From: an uncultured Oscillospiraceae bacterium
Lineage (GTDB): Bacteria > Bacillota > Clostridia > Oscillospirales > Oscillospiraceae
Reading direction: 5' to 3'
Length of the DNA stretch: 64,000 nucleotides
NCBI GenBank assembly: GCA_934553255.1
Contig: CAKTEZ010000005.1
Location: 1 to 64,000 of the forward strand
Within the stretch, counting starts at the first letter, position 1; every line of letters begins with the position of its first letter. The notes below the pieces were generated by a model. That model was not told the DNA's origin and ran no database searches. It was given only the letters and a program-made list of their open reading frames with translations. Positions 8,516 to 17,052 of this stretch are shown piece after piece. Both the position numbers and the translations under genes were made by a program.

Positions 8516-8549
8516 GGAAGCCATTCCAAACGGAATGGCTTCCTTTTTT
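8516..8549. terminator. Bidirectional terminator rpsR / dCMP deaminase
   Basis: GGAAGCCATTCC (8516-8527) pairs perfectly with GGAATGGCTTCC (8532-8543), flanked by A5 on the left and T6 on the right. It therefore works on either strand for the two convergent operons. Confidence 0.92.
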
Positions 8550-8550
8550 C

Positions 8551-9033
8551 TTATTCCGTTTCCGGCAGGGAGTCGTCCTCCTCGATCCATTGCTGCACAG
8601 GCACGACCTCAAACTCCGTTTCCGTGCGGCGGATAACGACCTTTTCCAGCCCCGCGTTGATGACCTGACGGCGGCACATGGCGCAGCTCGTCGCGTCGTG
8701 CAGCAGCTCGCCCGTGCGCGCGTCGCGGCCCACAAGGTAGATCGTTCCGCCGACCATGTCGCGCCGCGAGGCGGAAATGATGGCGTTCGCCTCGGCGTGA
8801 ACGCTGCGGCACAGCTCGTACCGCTCGCCGCGTGGGACCTGCAGCTCCTCGCGCGTGCAGAAGCCGAGGTCGACGCAGTTTTTCCGCCCGCGGGGCGCGC
8901 CGTTGTAGCCGGTGGAAATGATCTCGTCGTTCTTGACGATGATAGCGCCGTACACCCGCCGCAGGCAGGTCGCGCGCTCAAGCACCGTCTCGGCAATGTC
9001 AAGGTAGTAGTTCTCCTTGCTGATGCGTGCCAT
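8551..9033 (-). CDS. Deoxycytidylate (dCMP) deaminase
   Basis: Zn-dependent deaminase of 160 residues, converting dCMP to dUMP, the precursor of dTMP. The zinc site is His79-Ala-Glu81 (nucleophile activation by Glu) with Cys117 and Cys120 in SCAMC; the GYNGAPRG loop near residues 42-49 is also typical of the family. ComEB of Bacillus belongs to the same family. The gene begins 31 bases after the end of a radical SAM gene and is probably the last gene of the operon starting at 12453, which also carries thymidine kinase, giving two routes to dTMP. Confidence 0.92.
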   Translation of the reverse strand: MARISKENYYLDIAETVLERATCLRRVYGAIIVKNDEIISTGYNGAPRGRKNCVDLGFCTREELQVPRGERYELCRSVHAEANAIISASRRDMVGGTIYLVGRDARTGELLHDATSCAMCRRQVINAGLEKVVIRRTETEFEVVPVQQWIEEDDSLPETE

Positions 9034-9064
9034 AGCGTCTCCTCCTTGTAATTTTTATTCAATA

Positions 9065-9937
9065 TTATACGCCCTGTAGATCAAAGATCGGTGTATATTC
9101 CTCTTTCGCACTCGACAGCTCCTGACAGAAGCCGTCCGTAATGCCGCAGTCCGTCATGTACTGCACCGCCGCGCGGTACTCGGCGCGGCTCAGCCGCCGC
9201 GCAAGCGCGCCGGTCGCGTCCGGCTGGGGCGTATACTGGCTCATGAGCGAGAAAAGCACCGTATGCGGCGGGAAATGCGCGGACACATAGTCGATGACCG
9301 CCTTTGTGTTCGCAAGCTGTCCGGGCAGGACGAGGTGACGGAGGATCACGCCGGACTTCATCAGGCCGTCCTCTCCGATCACGTACGGTCCCACCTGCCG
9401 CACCATTTCGTCGATGGCGGCGGCAGCCACGGGGAAGTAGTCGGCCGCGCGGCTCAGCTCCCGCGCGGGCTTCTCCAGCGCGTACTTGAGGTCGGGGAGA
9501 TAGATCTGCACCCGCCCCTCCAGCGTTTTGAGCGTCTCCACGCGTTCATACCCTCCGCTGTTCCACACGACCGGCACGGGGAGCGGCTCTTGCAGCGCCT
9601 CCAGCACCCAAGGCGTGAAGTGCGTGGGAGAGACCAGGTCGATGCAATGCGCGCCCTGTGCGATCAACTCGAAAAAGATCTCGCGCAGCCGCGCGGGAGA
9701 GATGGCCCTGCCGAAATTCTCATGGCTGATCCTGCCGTTCTGGCAGAACACGCAGCCGAGATTGCAGCCGGAAAAAAACACGCAGCCCGCGCCGTTCGTA
9801 CCGCTGAGTACCGGCTCCTCCCATTGGTGGAGCATGGCCTTCGCGGCGACGATGCCCGCGGGCATGGCGCACGCGCCTCCTCCCGCCGCTTCCGTACGCT
9901 CCGCGCCGCAGCGGCGCGGACAGAGATCGCAGACCAT
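9065..9937 (-). CDS. PflA-like radical SAM protein
   Basis: Radical SAM protein of 290 residues related to putative pyruvate formate-lyase activating enzymes (the PflX type). It starts with a CDLCPRRCG motif (Cys3, Cys6, Cys10), which may bind metal or an extra cluster. The SAM-binding 4Fe-4S motif is Cys58-x3-Cys62-x2-Cys65 (GCNLGCVFCQN). The rest follows the TIM-barrel pattern (IDLVSPTHF, VVWNSGGYE, YLPDLKY). No glycyl radical enzyme is nearby, so the natural substrate is unknown. The start codon overlaps the tdk stop (TGATG), so the two are translationally coupled. Family assignment is sure, function is not. Confidence 0.85.
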   Translation of the reverse strand: MVCDLCPRRCGAERTEAAGGGACAMPAGIVAAKAMLHQWEEPVLSGTNGAGCVFFSGCNLGCVFCQNGRISHENFGRAISPARLREIFFELIAQGAHCIDLVSPTHFTPWVLEALQEPLPVPVVWNSGGYERVETLKTLEGRVQIYLPDLKYALEKPARELSRAADYFPVAAAAIDEMVRQVGPYVIGEDGLMKSGVILRHLVLPGQLANTKAVIDYVSAHFPPHTVLFSLMSQYTPQPDATGALARRLSRAEYRAAVQYMTDCGITDGFCQELSSAKEEYTPIFDLQGV

Positions 9938-10530
9938 CAGTCGCCCGTCCCCTGTCCGTCAAAGTCGGGGCCAAGGTCGCCGGTCATCCAATGGCGGCGG
10001 CACAGACCGATATATTTGTCGTTCGCGCCGAGGACGACCTGCGCGCCCTCCTTGAGGACCTTGCCGTTCTCGTCAAAGCGGGCGTTAAACGCCGCCTTCT
10101 TGCCGCACCAGCAAATGGTCTTGACCTCCTCCAGCTTGTCCGCCATCACGAGCAGCTCATAGCTGCCGGGGAACAACTCGCCGCGGAAGTCCGCGCGCAG
10201 CCCGTAGCAGATGACCGGAATGTTGCAGTCGTCCACCAGATGGACAAGGTACATGACCTCCTCACGCGTGAGAAACTGCGCCTCGTCAACAATGATGCAG
10301 GCGTTCTTTTTCAGCTCGTCCTCGCTCATTCCGCGCATCTCGTGGAAGTAGACGCAGGGGAACTCCAGTCCCATGCGCGAGTGGACCATGTGGTCGCCGT
10401 CGCGCGTGTCGATCTGTGGCTTAACGAGCAGCGTCCGCTGCCCGCGCTCTTCATAGTTGAAGCGCGCCATGAGCGCGTTCGCGGTCTTGCTCGACCCCAT
10501 CGCGCCGTACTTAAAGTAAAGCTGTGCCAT
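9937..10530 (-). CDS. tdk: Thymidine kinase (type II)
   Basis: ATP-dependent kinase of 197 residues that salvages thymidine to dTMP. Phosphate loop at residues 8-17 (YGAMGSSKTA), DEAQF at 82-86 with the catalytic Glu, and a structural zinc site formed by Cys140, Cys142, Cys177 and His180. These features place it in the human TK1/bacterial type II class. ATG 10530 follows GGGAGGG and lies inside the end of mutY (20-base overlap in another frame). It sits between mutY and a radical SAM gene in a minus-strand operon. Confidence 0.96.
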   Translation of the reverse strand: MAQLYFKYGAMGSSKTANALMARFNYEERGQRTLLVKPQIDTRDGDHMVHSRMGLEFPCVYFHEMRGMSEDELKKNACIIVDEAQFLTREEVMYLVHLVDDCNIPVICYGLRADFRGELFPGSYELLVMADKLEEVKTICWCGKKAAFNARFDENGKVLKEGAQVVLGANDKYIGLCRRHWMTGDLGPDFDGQGTGD

Positions 10531-11605
10531 GCTCGGACCCTCCCTGTTGTGTGGCGAACGCGCGAAGCGCCGCATTGGAATAATATCGAAATGCCGAGGG
10601 AATGGCGGCTGCGGCAAAGGCCGCGGCGTCCGCCCACAGAAATGCTCCGTCCTCTCCGCGGACCTCCGCGGCGTAGCCGTGCATATCCCATTCCACATGG
10701 CTGAAGACGTGCTTTGCCGCGCCGACAGGGGAAAGCGTCTCCGCCGTCAGCCCCCATTGCGCGAGCGCGATGGCTGCGCCGGTCTCGTCGAGATTGCCGG
10801 AGGCGCTGGGCAACTCCCACAAGCCCGCAAGAAGCCCCTTGGCGGGCCGCTTGCGAAGTGCGAGCCGTCCGTCCCGCCAGAGCAGAAATACCGTCCGCTC
10901 CTCCACGCGCCGCGGTTTTTTCGCCGCGCGTACGGGCAGCGTCTGCGTCATGTCGTTCCGGTACGCCGCGCAGAGCGCGCGGGCGGGGCATTTCCCGCAC
11001 AGCGGCGCGCCGTTCGGCAGGCACACCGTCGCCCCAAGGTCCATCATCGCCTGATTCCATTCGCCGGGCCGCTCGCGGTCGATGCTCTCGGCGAGCATGG
11101 CGCGGAAGCGCCCGCGCACCTTCGTGTCCGTAATATCCTCCGCGATGCCGCCGACGCGGGCGGTGACGCGCAGGAGATTGCCGTCCACCGCAGGCTCCGG
11201 CGCGCCGAAGGCAATGGACGCGATGGCGCTGGCGGTATAGTCGCCCACGCCCGGAAGCTTCAAAAGCTCGCCGCGCGTGCGGGGAAAATCCCCGCCGTAC
11301 TCGTCTGCCAGCACCTGCGCCGCGCGCTTGAGGTTGCGCGCGCGGGAGTAATAGCCAAGCCCCTGCCAAAGCTTATTGAGCCGCTCGTCGTCCACGGCGG
11401 CAAGCGCACGCACATCCGGCAGCTCCGCCATAAAGCGGGCATAATAGTCCAGCACCGCCTGCACCCGCGTCTGCTGGAGCATGATCTCCGACACCCAGAT
11501 GCGGTAGGGGTCCCGCACGCCGCGCCACGGAAGCGCGCGCTTATTCCCGTCGTACCACGCCAGCAGCGGCGCGGAAAGCGCGTTGAGCCGTTGTTGTCCG
11601 TTCAT
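10511..11605 (-). CDS. mutY: A/G-specific adenine glycosylase
   Basis: Base-excision repair enzyme of 364 residues that removes adenine mispaired with 8-oxoguanine. Helix-hairpin-helix LKLPGVGDYTASAI near 116-128, catalytic Glu40 (WVSEIMLQQT) and Asp141 (VDGNLLRV), and the 4Fe-4S ligands Cys195-x7-Cys203-x2-Cys206-x5-Cys212. The C-terminal part is the NUDIX-like domain that senses 8-oxoG. ATG 11605 follows AAGGAG; the longer open frame upstream overlaps the preceding gene and has no start signal. With mutS and mutL also in the window, three repair functions lie within 20 kb. Confidence 0.95.
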   Translation of the reverse strand: MNGQQRLNALSAPLLAWYDGNKRALPWRGVRDPYRIWVSEIMLQQTRVQAVLDYYARFMAELPDVRALAAVDDERLNKLWQGLGYYSRARNLKRAAQVLADEYGGDFPRTRGELLKLPGVGDYTASAIASIAFGAPEPAVDGNLLRVTARVGGIAEDITDTKVRGRFRAMLAESIDRERPGEWNQAMMDLGATVCLPNGAPLCGKCPARALCAAYRNDMTQTLPVRAAKKPRRVEERTVFLLWRDGRLALRKRPAKGLLAGLWELPSASGNLDETGAAIALAQWGLTAETLSPVGAAKHVFSHVEWDMHGYAAEVRGEDGAFLWADAAAFAAAAIPSAFRYYSNAALRAFATQQGGSEHGTALL

Positions 11606-11613
11606 CGTTCTCC

Positions 11614-12453
11614 TTATCGGTTGAAGCGCGCCGCAAAGCCGCAGCGGCGGCAAAGCTCCTCGCTCGGCCTTCTGCGCGAGAAGCCCTCGCGCAGAGCGCG
11701 GGCGCGCTCGCTCTGTAGTATTTCCTCGAGCGGCTGGAGAAAAAGGTTCCCCAGCGCGATGTCGCCCTCGTGATCGAGGCAGCAGGGGATCACCGTGCCG
11801 TCCGCAAGCACGCCGAGCTGATCGCGCAGACCGTAGCAGAACTGCGTCCCGCGCTCGCGCGCGCCGAGGTCAGGCCAGTCGAACCTGCCCGAGCGCTCCA
11901 GATACAGGCTTTCCCGCAGCCGAAAGCTGCCGCTTCGCGGCTCCGGCCACTCGCCGGGGCATTTCCCGCGCAGGTACGCTTCGATCGCACCGTTGCGCGT
12001 TTCCGCGCCGCCTTCGTTCCACAGCCGCAGCGCAACGATAACGCCCTGCGCCGCCGCGTGGTCGGCAAAGGCCCACACCGCGTCAAGGTATTCCCGCTCG
12101 CGCTCCGGCGCGCCGTCGTTCCCCTCAAAGCTGTGGAGCGATACGCTCACCTTATGGAGCGTCCGTGCGGCGAGCAGCGTTTCCGTCTGCCGCGCGAGGA
12201 GCGTCCCGTTCGTCGTGATGCAGACCTTCCTCTCCCGCGCGGCGGCGAGAGAGAGCAGCTCCGCGAGCTGCGGGTGGCTCAGCGGCTCGCCCATCACATG
12301 CAGATACACATATTCTACCTGCCCCGTGAGGCGCTCGAGCACGAGGTCGAACTCGGCGGGCGTCATCGTGCGCGGCGCTCGCTTTGTGCCGGGACAGAAC
12401 GAGCAGCGCAGGTTGCAGCGGTTCGTGATCTCAATGTACGCTTTTTTCAGCAT
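11614..12453 (-). CDS. Radical SAM/SPASM domain protein
   Basis: Radical SAM protein of 279 residues with Cys13-x3-Cys17-x2-Cys20 (NRCNLRCSFC). It has a HVMGEPLSHP motif typical of the family and a short C-terminal SPASM-like region with cysteines in TQFCYG, VIPCCLDHEGDIALGN and LCRRCGF. Such proteins modify peptides or activate enzymes through auxiliary clusters. No precursor peptide gene is visible beside it, so the substrate is open. ATG 12453 has GGGAGGA nine bases upstream; the longer open frame runs into the promoter. First gene of a five-gene operon with mutY eight bases downstream. Confidence 0.85.
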   Translation of the reverse strand: MLKKAYIEITNRCNLRCSFCPGTKRAPRTMTPAEFDLVLERLTGQVEYVYLHVMGEPLSHPQLAELLSLAAARERKVCITTNGTLLARQTETLLAARTLHKVSVSLHSFEGNDGAPEREREYLDAVWAFADHAAAQGVIVALRLWNEGGAETRNGAIEAYLRGKCPGEWPEPRSGSFRLRESLYLERSGRFDWPDLGARERGTQFCYGLRDQLGVLADGTVIPCCLDHEGDIALGNLFLQPLEEILQSERARALREGFSRRRPSEELCRRCGFAARFNR

Positions 12454-12481
12454 CCGCGCCCGTCCTCCCTTTATTTTTCTC

Positions 12482-12510
12482 AGTATAGCACAACGCCGCG
12501 CCCTTGCCAA
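12482..12510 (-). promoter_or_regulatory. Promoter of the radical SAM-mutY-tdk operon
   Basis: On the minus strand TTGGCA (plus 12505-12510) and TATACT (12482-12487) are 17 bases apart. Its -35 box overlaps, on the other strand, the -35 box of the divergent promoter at 12504. Confidence 0.7.
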
Positions 12511-12532
12511 TACGGTATTTTTCTGTTACAAT
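12504..12532 (+). promoter_or_regulatory. Promoter of the MBL-fold gene at 12562
   Basis: TTGCCA (12504-12509) and TACAAT (12527-12532) are 17 bases apart. It shares five bases of its -35 with the divergent promoter, so the two probably exclude each other. Confidence 0.65.
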
Positions 12533-12561
12533 GGCGGCACCCGAGCAAAGGAGTCTTTCCC

Positions 12562-13338
12562 ATGAAGGTCACATTTATTGCCCACAGCGCGTTTCTCGTT
12601 GAGTGGGACAAATTCTACACGCTTTTTGACTATGTCTACGCACCGGACTACACCGGCACGCTGCCGCCGCTTGATCCTCAAAAACCGCTGCTGGTCTTTT
12701 CCAGTCACAGCCACGAGGATCATTTCGACGGAAAGGTGTTCGGCCTGCTGGAGCAATATCCGCTCACGCAATTCTTCGTTTCGCGCGATGCGCGCCTGAC
12801 CGAGCGCCGCCGCAGGTGGCTTGGCATTTCCGACGAGGCCTTTGCCCGCACGACCATCCTGCGGCCCGACAGCATTTTGCTGACCGAAGCCGCGGGCGAA
12901 GAGCTGAGCGTCCGCGCCATCAAATCCACCGACATCGGCAACGCCTACCTTCTCCGCGCCGAGGGAAAAATGGTCTATCACGGCGGCGACCTGAATTGGT
13001 GGCATTGGGAAAGCGAGGGCAAGGCGTACTGCAATAATATGGCTGTCCATTATAAGGCCGCCATCGAAAAGCTTGCTTCCGCCGTACGCGACGAGGCGGC
13101 GGACAACGGCATCGCGCCCGCGATCACGGCAGCCATGGCGCCCCTCGACCCGCGCCTCGGCGAGGAAGCCGAGGGACTCGGTCTGGAATGGCTGCTGAGA
13201 GATGTCCCTATTCTCCATGTCTTCCCCATGCACCTGTGGAAGCATTTCGAGGCGATCGACCGTTTCCGCGCCGCGCACCCCGCCGAGGCGGAGCGCATCG
13301 TCCGCATCACCGCGGACGGCGAGCAGTTTACGGTCTGA
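12562..13338 (+). CDS. Metallo-beta-lactamase-fold hydrolase
   Basis: Cytoplasmic protein of 258 residues with an MBL metal motif His49-x-His51-x-Asp53-His54 (SHSHEDHFD) and a further VYHGGDLNWW segment supplying the Asp ligand around residue 138. It resembles the broad UlaG-like/MBL superfamily of metal-dependent hydrolases; no substrate can be named. AAGGAG lies ten bases before the ATG. The gene stands alone between a divergent promoter pair and a strong terminator. Confidence 0.8.
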   Translation: MKVTFIAHSAFLVEWDKFYTLFDYVYAPDYTGTLPPLDPQKPLLVFSSHSHEDHFDGKVFGLLEQYPLTQFFVSRDARLTERRRRWLGISDEAFARTTILRPDSILLTEAAGEELSVRAIKSTDIGNAYLLRAEGKMVYHGGDLNWWHWESEGKAYCNNMAVHYKAAIEKLASAVRDEAADNGIAPAITAAMAPLDPRLGEEAEGLGLEWLLRDVPILHVFPMHLWKHFEAIDRFRAAHPAEAERIVRITADGEQFTV

Positions 13339-13360
13339 CGAAGCAACCCCATCGAAAAAA

Positions 13361-13395
13361 GGAACCGGCAGGCTCTCGCCTGCCGGTTCCTTTTT
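13361..13395. terminator. Bidirectional terminator after the MBL gene
   Basis: A perfect 13-bp stem (GGAACCGGCAGGC against GCCTGCCGGTTCC) with loop TCTC has A6 before it and T5 after it. It serves the MBL gene and the convergent putative glycosidase. Confidence 0.92.
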
Positions 13396-13400
13396 CATGT

Positions 13401-14474
13401 TCAATTCTGCGCCGCGAGCAGATAGCTGCCCTCGGCGGCGGGTCCGCTCAGAATGGGGACCAGCTCCGCGTCATACGGCTCCATCGCCGCGCGCAGCTCC
13501 GGCAGCTGCTCCGCCGTGGTCGGAACATAGATGCGGTCGAACTCCGCCGCAAGCGACGAGAGGACCTGTCCGGTCTTTTCGTTGCTGCCCGTCAGCACGG
13601 TCTGCGCGTCCAGCTCAACGGAGAGCTTCACGCCCTGCTCCTTCACGCTCTCGCGCAGCTCGCCCGCAAGCAGGGAAAGCGCCTCCTGCTTGGTCATCGT
13701 GCGCGCCGACTCGTCGACATTGCTCAGCCGTCCGCGCGGCGGATAGCCGAACTCATCAAACAGCAGCTCATTGAAGCCCATCTCCGCGCACTCCCGCGCG
13801 ATGGCGGTGATATACGCCCGCGCGGCGCTTTTCTCCGGCGCGAGATAGAAGGTGCTGTCGGGGTCGTACCAGATGTAGCCCTGGTGCTTGAGCTGCAGAA
13901 CGCCCGCGTCCTTCATGTGGGCAAAGGAATAGATGCTGTCGTGCGTCGCGTTGATGCGCGCGACGGTGTAGCGATCGCTCGCAGTCAGCGTTTCAATGGC
14001 CGCGCGGGAGATGCTCCCGCCCTTGACCGCCCCCGCGTCGATCGCTTCGCTCAGCTTGGAGTCGTACAGCAGCTCGCCTGCGCTGTTCTTCACGCGCACC
14101 GCCACCGCGTTGACATCCTCCGGCAGAGCCGCGAGCGCCGTCTCCGCGCTGCCGCGCAGAATGCTCTGGTCCAGCTCCTGCACATGCAATTCCTTGAGCT
14201 GCGTTTTCGGCGGCTCCTCAATGACGATCTCCACATCCGCCTTTTCGTCCGTCGGCAGAACGGCGGGGTCCTGCTCCGCCGACGCGTCCGGCTCCTTTTC
14301 GCTGCGCCATGGCAGCTCAAAGCGGATATTCCCGTCCGAATCGTACACCGCATAGCGCTGAAGCGCCAGAAAGCCGACCGCCGCGAGCAGAATCAGGCAA
14401 AGCAGCACGACCAGCACAACTCTGCCCGCACCGCCCTTGCCGCGGTAGCTGTGGTATCCTTTTGTTGCCGGCAT
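13401..14474 (-). CDS. Membrane-anchored putative glycoside hydrolase (DUF4015-like)
   Basis: Protein of 357 residues with a basic N-terminus and one membrane span (about 18-38), so the rest is outside the membrane. The extracytoplasmic part resembles the TIM-barrel DUF4015/putative glycosyl hydrolase family: VAVRVKNSAGELLYDS near the start, an ARINATHDSIYSF strand, and NELLFDEFGYPPRG with acidic residues where a catalytic centre would lie. An Asp/Glu/Pro-rich linker (about 57-90) follows the anchor. Wall polysaccharide is a reasonable but unproven substrate. It may have its own promoter (14511-14539), or be read from rpiB 77 bases upstream. Confidence 0.75.
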   Translation of the reverse strand: MPATKGYHSYRGKGGAGRVVLVVLLCLILLAAVGFLALQRYAVYDSDGNIRFELPWRSEKEPDASAEQDPAVLPTDEKADVEIVIEEPPKTQLKELHVQELDQSILRGSAETALAALPEDVNAVAVRVKNSAGELLYDSKLSEAIDAGAVKGGSISRAAIETLTASDRYTVARINATHDSIYSFAHMKDAGVLQLKHQGYIWYDPDSTFYLAPEKSAARAYITAIARECAEMGFNELLFDEFGYPPRGRLSNVDESARTMTKQEALSLLAGELRESVKEQGVKLSVELDAQTVLTGSNEKTGQVLSSLAAEFDRIYVPTTAEQLPELRAAMEPYDAELVPILSGPAAEGSYLLAAQN

Positions 14475-14510
14475 ACGGCTCCACCCGCCTTTCTCTCTTG
14501 TGTCATGCCC

Positions 14511-14539
14511 ATTTTACAGGGCTGCGCGCAAAAAATCAA
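14511..14539 (-). promoter_or_regulatory. Candidate promoter of the putative glycosidase
   Basis: On the minus strand TTGATT (plus 14534-14539) and TAAAAT (14511-14516) are 17 bases apart, between rpiB and the DUF4015-like gene. Confidence 0.5.
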
Positions 14540-14551
14540 CCGCAAATTCAC

Positions 14552-14989
14552 TCAGCCCTCGATGGCGTCGAGCAGCCCCACGCGGCGCGCATGACGTCCG
14601 CCCTCGAACGCGGTGGAAAGGAACACCTCGGTGATGCGCTCGGCCATATTTTTGCCGATCATGCCCGCGCCCATGGCGAGCATGTTGGCGTCGTTGTGGC
14701 GGCGGGTCATCTCCGCGCTCAGCGGGTCGCCGCACAGCGCGCAGCGGATGCCCTTGACCTTGTTGGCGGAAATGGAAATGCCGATGCCGGTCGTGCAGAT
14801 GACGATGCCGCGCTCGCACTCGCCGCTCTGGACCTTGCGGGCCGCCGCCTCGCCGAAGATGGGATAGTCGCAGCTTTCCGTGGAATAGGTGCCGCAGTCT
14901 ACGACCTCGTGGCCCTTGGACTCCAGATATGCCTTGATATGTTCCTTAAGAGCGTAGCCGCCATGGTCGCAGCCGAGAGAAATTTTCAT
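14552..14989 (-). CDS. rpiB: Ribose-5-phosphate isomerase B
   Basis: Isomerase of 145 residues interconverting ribose-5-phosphate and ribulose-5-phosphate in the pentose phosphate pathway. Family signatures: GCDHGGYALK at 6-15, VVDCGTYS, a CTTGIGISISANK loop near 65-77 with the catalytic Cys, and the RHNDANML segment. GGAGAACGA lies before ATG 14989; the open frame upstream overlaps the PHP gene. It is 17 bases behind the PHP phosphatase and is probably read from the heat-shock operon. LacA/B-type galactose-6-phosphate isomerases are the nearest alternative. Confidence 0.93.
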   Translation of the reverse strand: MKISLGCDHGGYALKEHIKAYLESKGHEVVDCGTYSTESCDYPIFGEAAARKVQSGECERGIVICTTGIGISISANKVKGIRCALCGDPLSAEMTRRHNDANMLAMGAGMIGKNMAERITEVFLSTAFEGGRHARRVGLLDAIEG

Positions 14990-15006
14990 CGTTCGTTCTC
15001 CTATCG

Positions 15007-15843
15007 TTAAATTTTGTGGAAAATGGGCTTTTTCTGTTCGTAGGCCGCAAAATAGCGCAGGCCGCAGGCCTTCAGCAGCTCCTGGCGTTCTTCCATCGCG
15101 CAGGAGAGATACTCCGGCGTGTGCGCGTCGCTGCCGAGCGTGATCAGCTCGCCGCCCAGCTCGTGATATATCCTCAGCCACTTGCCGTCCGGCAGGGGAA
15201 GATGTCCGCGGTTCGTGTTGCACTCGATGCCGATGCCCTTTTCAACGGCGCGCCGCATCACATGGCGCATCGGCTCCTCGTAGCGGTCGAAATCCAGCTC
15301 CACGCCGCGCAGTTCCTTCGCCCAACGCAGCGGCAGCGTCAGATGACCGAGGACCTCAAAGCGCCCCCAGTCGATCAGCTTTTCCATCTCTTCAAAATAG
15401 CTCTCGCAGGCGGCGTACCACACCGCGGGATCGGTGCTTTCGATCCATGTCAGGTCGTTGACCTCGCCCGCCGCCGTGCGGTAGCAATGCACGGAGCCGA
15501 TAGTAAAGTCCAGCGGCGGCGCGTCGTCCAGAAAGCTGTCCGCCACGTCGGGCGCAAAGGAGCATTCGCCCAACTCTGCGCCCAAATGCAGCTTGATGCG
15601 CTCGCCGACCTCCTCCTGTGCTTCGCGGAACTGCGCGAGCATAGGCGTCCAGTCATAGCTGTGCTTCGCCTTGGGCGGCTCGTTCCAACGGTCCCACGGC
15701 AGCGGCTCCACATGATCCGTGAAGCACAGATCGTCCACGCCAAGTCTCATCGCCGCCTCCGCCATCTCACGCATGGTGTTGTGTCCGTCCGGCGAAATAG
15801 TGGAGTGACAATGGTAGTCGGTGATAAAACGTCCGTTTCTCAT
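15007..15843 (-). CDS. PHP-family phosphatase (histidinol-phosphatase-like)
   Basis: Metal-dependent phosphoesterase of 278 residues of the PHP fold. The first metal motif is [12 protein letters not shown] (9-20), followed by [28 protein letters not shown] and a final [10 protein letters not shown], the set of His/Asp/Glu ligands of trinuclear PHP enzymes. HisK/HisJ histidinol-phosphate phosphatases are the closest named members, but no his genes are near, so a general sugar or nucleotide phosphatase is possible. Its ATG overlaps the dnaJ stop (ATGA), so it is coupled to the chaperone operon. Confidence 0.85.
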   Translation of the reverse strand: MRNGRFITDYHCHSTISPDGHNTMREMAEAAMRLGVDDLCFTDHVEPLPWDRWNEPPKAKHSYDWTPMLAQFREAQEEVGERIKLHLGAELGECSFAPDVADSFLDDAPPLDFTIGSVHCYRTAAGEVNDLTWIESTDPAVWYAACESYFEEMEKLIDWGRFEVLGHLTLPLRWAKELRGVELDFDRYEEPMRHVMRRAVEKGIGIECNTNRGHLPLPDGKWLRIYHELGGELITLGSDAHTPEYLSCAMEERQELLKACGLRYFAAYEQKKPIFHKI

Positions 15844-16982
15844 AGCTTGAATTTCCCGAAGAAGCTCTTGCGCTGCTCGTAATTGCTCTCGCCGAGCGTG
15901 TCGCTGAACTTACGCAGCGCCTCTTTCTGCTCGCGGTTAAGGTTGCGCGGGGTCTCGATGTAAACAGTCACGTACTGGTCGCCGCGCGCGCGGCCGTTCA
16001 GCCCGGGAATGCCCTTGCCCTTGAGCCGGAAAGTCGTGCCGCTCTGCGTCCCCTCAGGAATGGAGTACTTCACCTTGCCGTCGATGGTCGGGATCTCCAG
16101 CTCCGCGCCAAGCACCGCCTGCGTAAAGGTGATGGGCGCTTCGCACAGGACGCTCGTACCCTCGCGGCGGAAGATCTCGTGCGGACGCACGCCGACCACG
16201 ATCAGCAGATCGCCCGCCGGACCGCCGTTCCTGCCCGCGTTGCCCTGTCCGCGCAGAGAGATGGTCTGCCCGTTGTCGATGCCCGCGGGAATGGTGACCT
16301 TGAGCGTCTTGCGGCGGCGGAGCTGTCCGCTGCCGCGACACGCCTTGCAAGGCTGATGAATGATCTTTCCCTTGCCGCCGCAGCGCCCGCAGGGGGCGGA
16401 GGTGGACATGAAGCCGAGCGGCGTCTGGCGGCGCTGCTGCACCACGCCGGTGCCGCGGCAGTCGGGGCAAACCTCGGCGGTAGTCCCCTTTTCGCAGCCC
16501 GTTCCGTGGCAGGTGTCGCAGGTCTCCACGCGCTCGATGCTGATCTCCTTCTCGCAGCCGAACGCCGCCTCCTCAAAGCTGATGGTAACGCTCGTTCGCA
16601 GGCTCTCGCCGCGCTGCGGCGCGTTGGGGTTCGCCCGCGTCCCGCCGCCGAAGCCGCCGCCGAAGAAGCTGCCGAAAATGTCGCCGAGGTCGCCGAAGTC
16701 AAAGCCTCCGGCGCTGTAGGCTCCGCCGCCCGCGCCCGCGCCGTAGCTCGGATCCACGCCCGCGAAGCCGAACTGGTCGTAACGCGCCTTCTTCTCGGGG
16801 TCGGAAAGCACCTCGTTGGCCTCGTTGACCTCCTTGAATTTCTCCTCGGCCTCCTTGTCGCCGGGGTTCATGTCGGGGTGGTACTTGCGCGCCAGCTTTT
16901 TGTATGCTTTTTTGATCTCTTCCTCCGAAGCACCCTTCGATACGCCGAGTACCTCGTAGTAGTCTCTCTTATTTTCAGCCAT
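15840..16982 (-). CDS. dnaJ: Chaperone DnaJ
   Basis: Hsp40 co-chaperone of 380 residues that delivers clients to DnaK and stimulates its ATPase. J domain 1-70 with HPD in RKYHPDMN; Gly/Phe-rich region to about 120; four CxxCxGxG-type zinc repeats between about 150 and 220 ([32 protein letters not shown]); C-terminal substrate domains. It is in the hrcA-grpE-dnaK-dnaJ operon and is followed by an overlapping PHP gene. Confidence 0.98.
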   Translation of the reverse strand: MAENKRDYYEVLGVSKGASEEEIKKAYKKLARKYHPDMNPGDKEAEEKFKEVNEANEVLSDPEKKARYDQFGFAGVDPSYGAGAGGGAYSAGGFDFGDLGDIFGSFFGGGFGGGTRANPNAPQRGESLRTSVTISFEEAAFGCEKEISIERVETCDTCHGTGCEKGTTAEVCPDCRGTGVVQQRRQTPLGFMSTSAPCGRCGGKGKIIHQPCKACRGSGQLRRRKTLKVTIPAGIDNGQTISLRGQGNAGRNGGPAGDLLIVVGVRPHEIFRREGTSVLCEAPITFTQAVLGAELEIPTIDGKVKYSIPEGTQSGTTFRLKGKGIPGLNGRARGDQYVTVYIETPRNLNREQKEALRKFSDTLGESNYEQRKSFFGKFKL

Positions 16983-17052
16983 AGACTATGCTCCTAAAAA
17001 CGCCGCAATCGGGGGCAGTAGAATACTGTCCCCGCTGCGTGCATGGTTTCGT

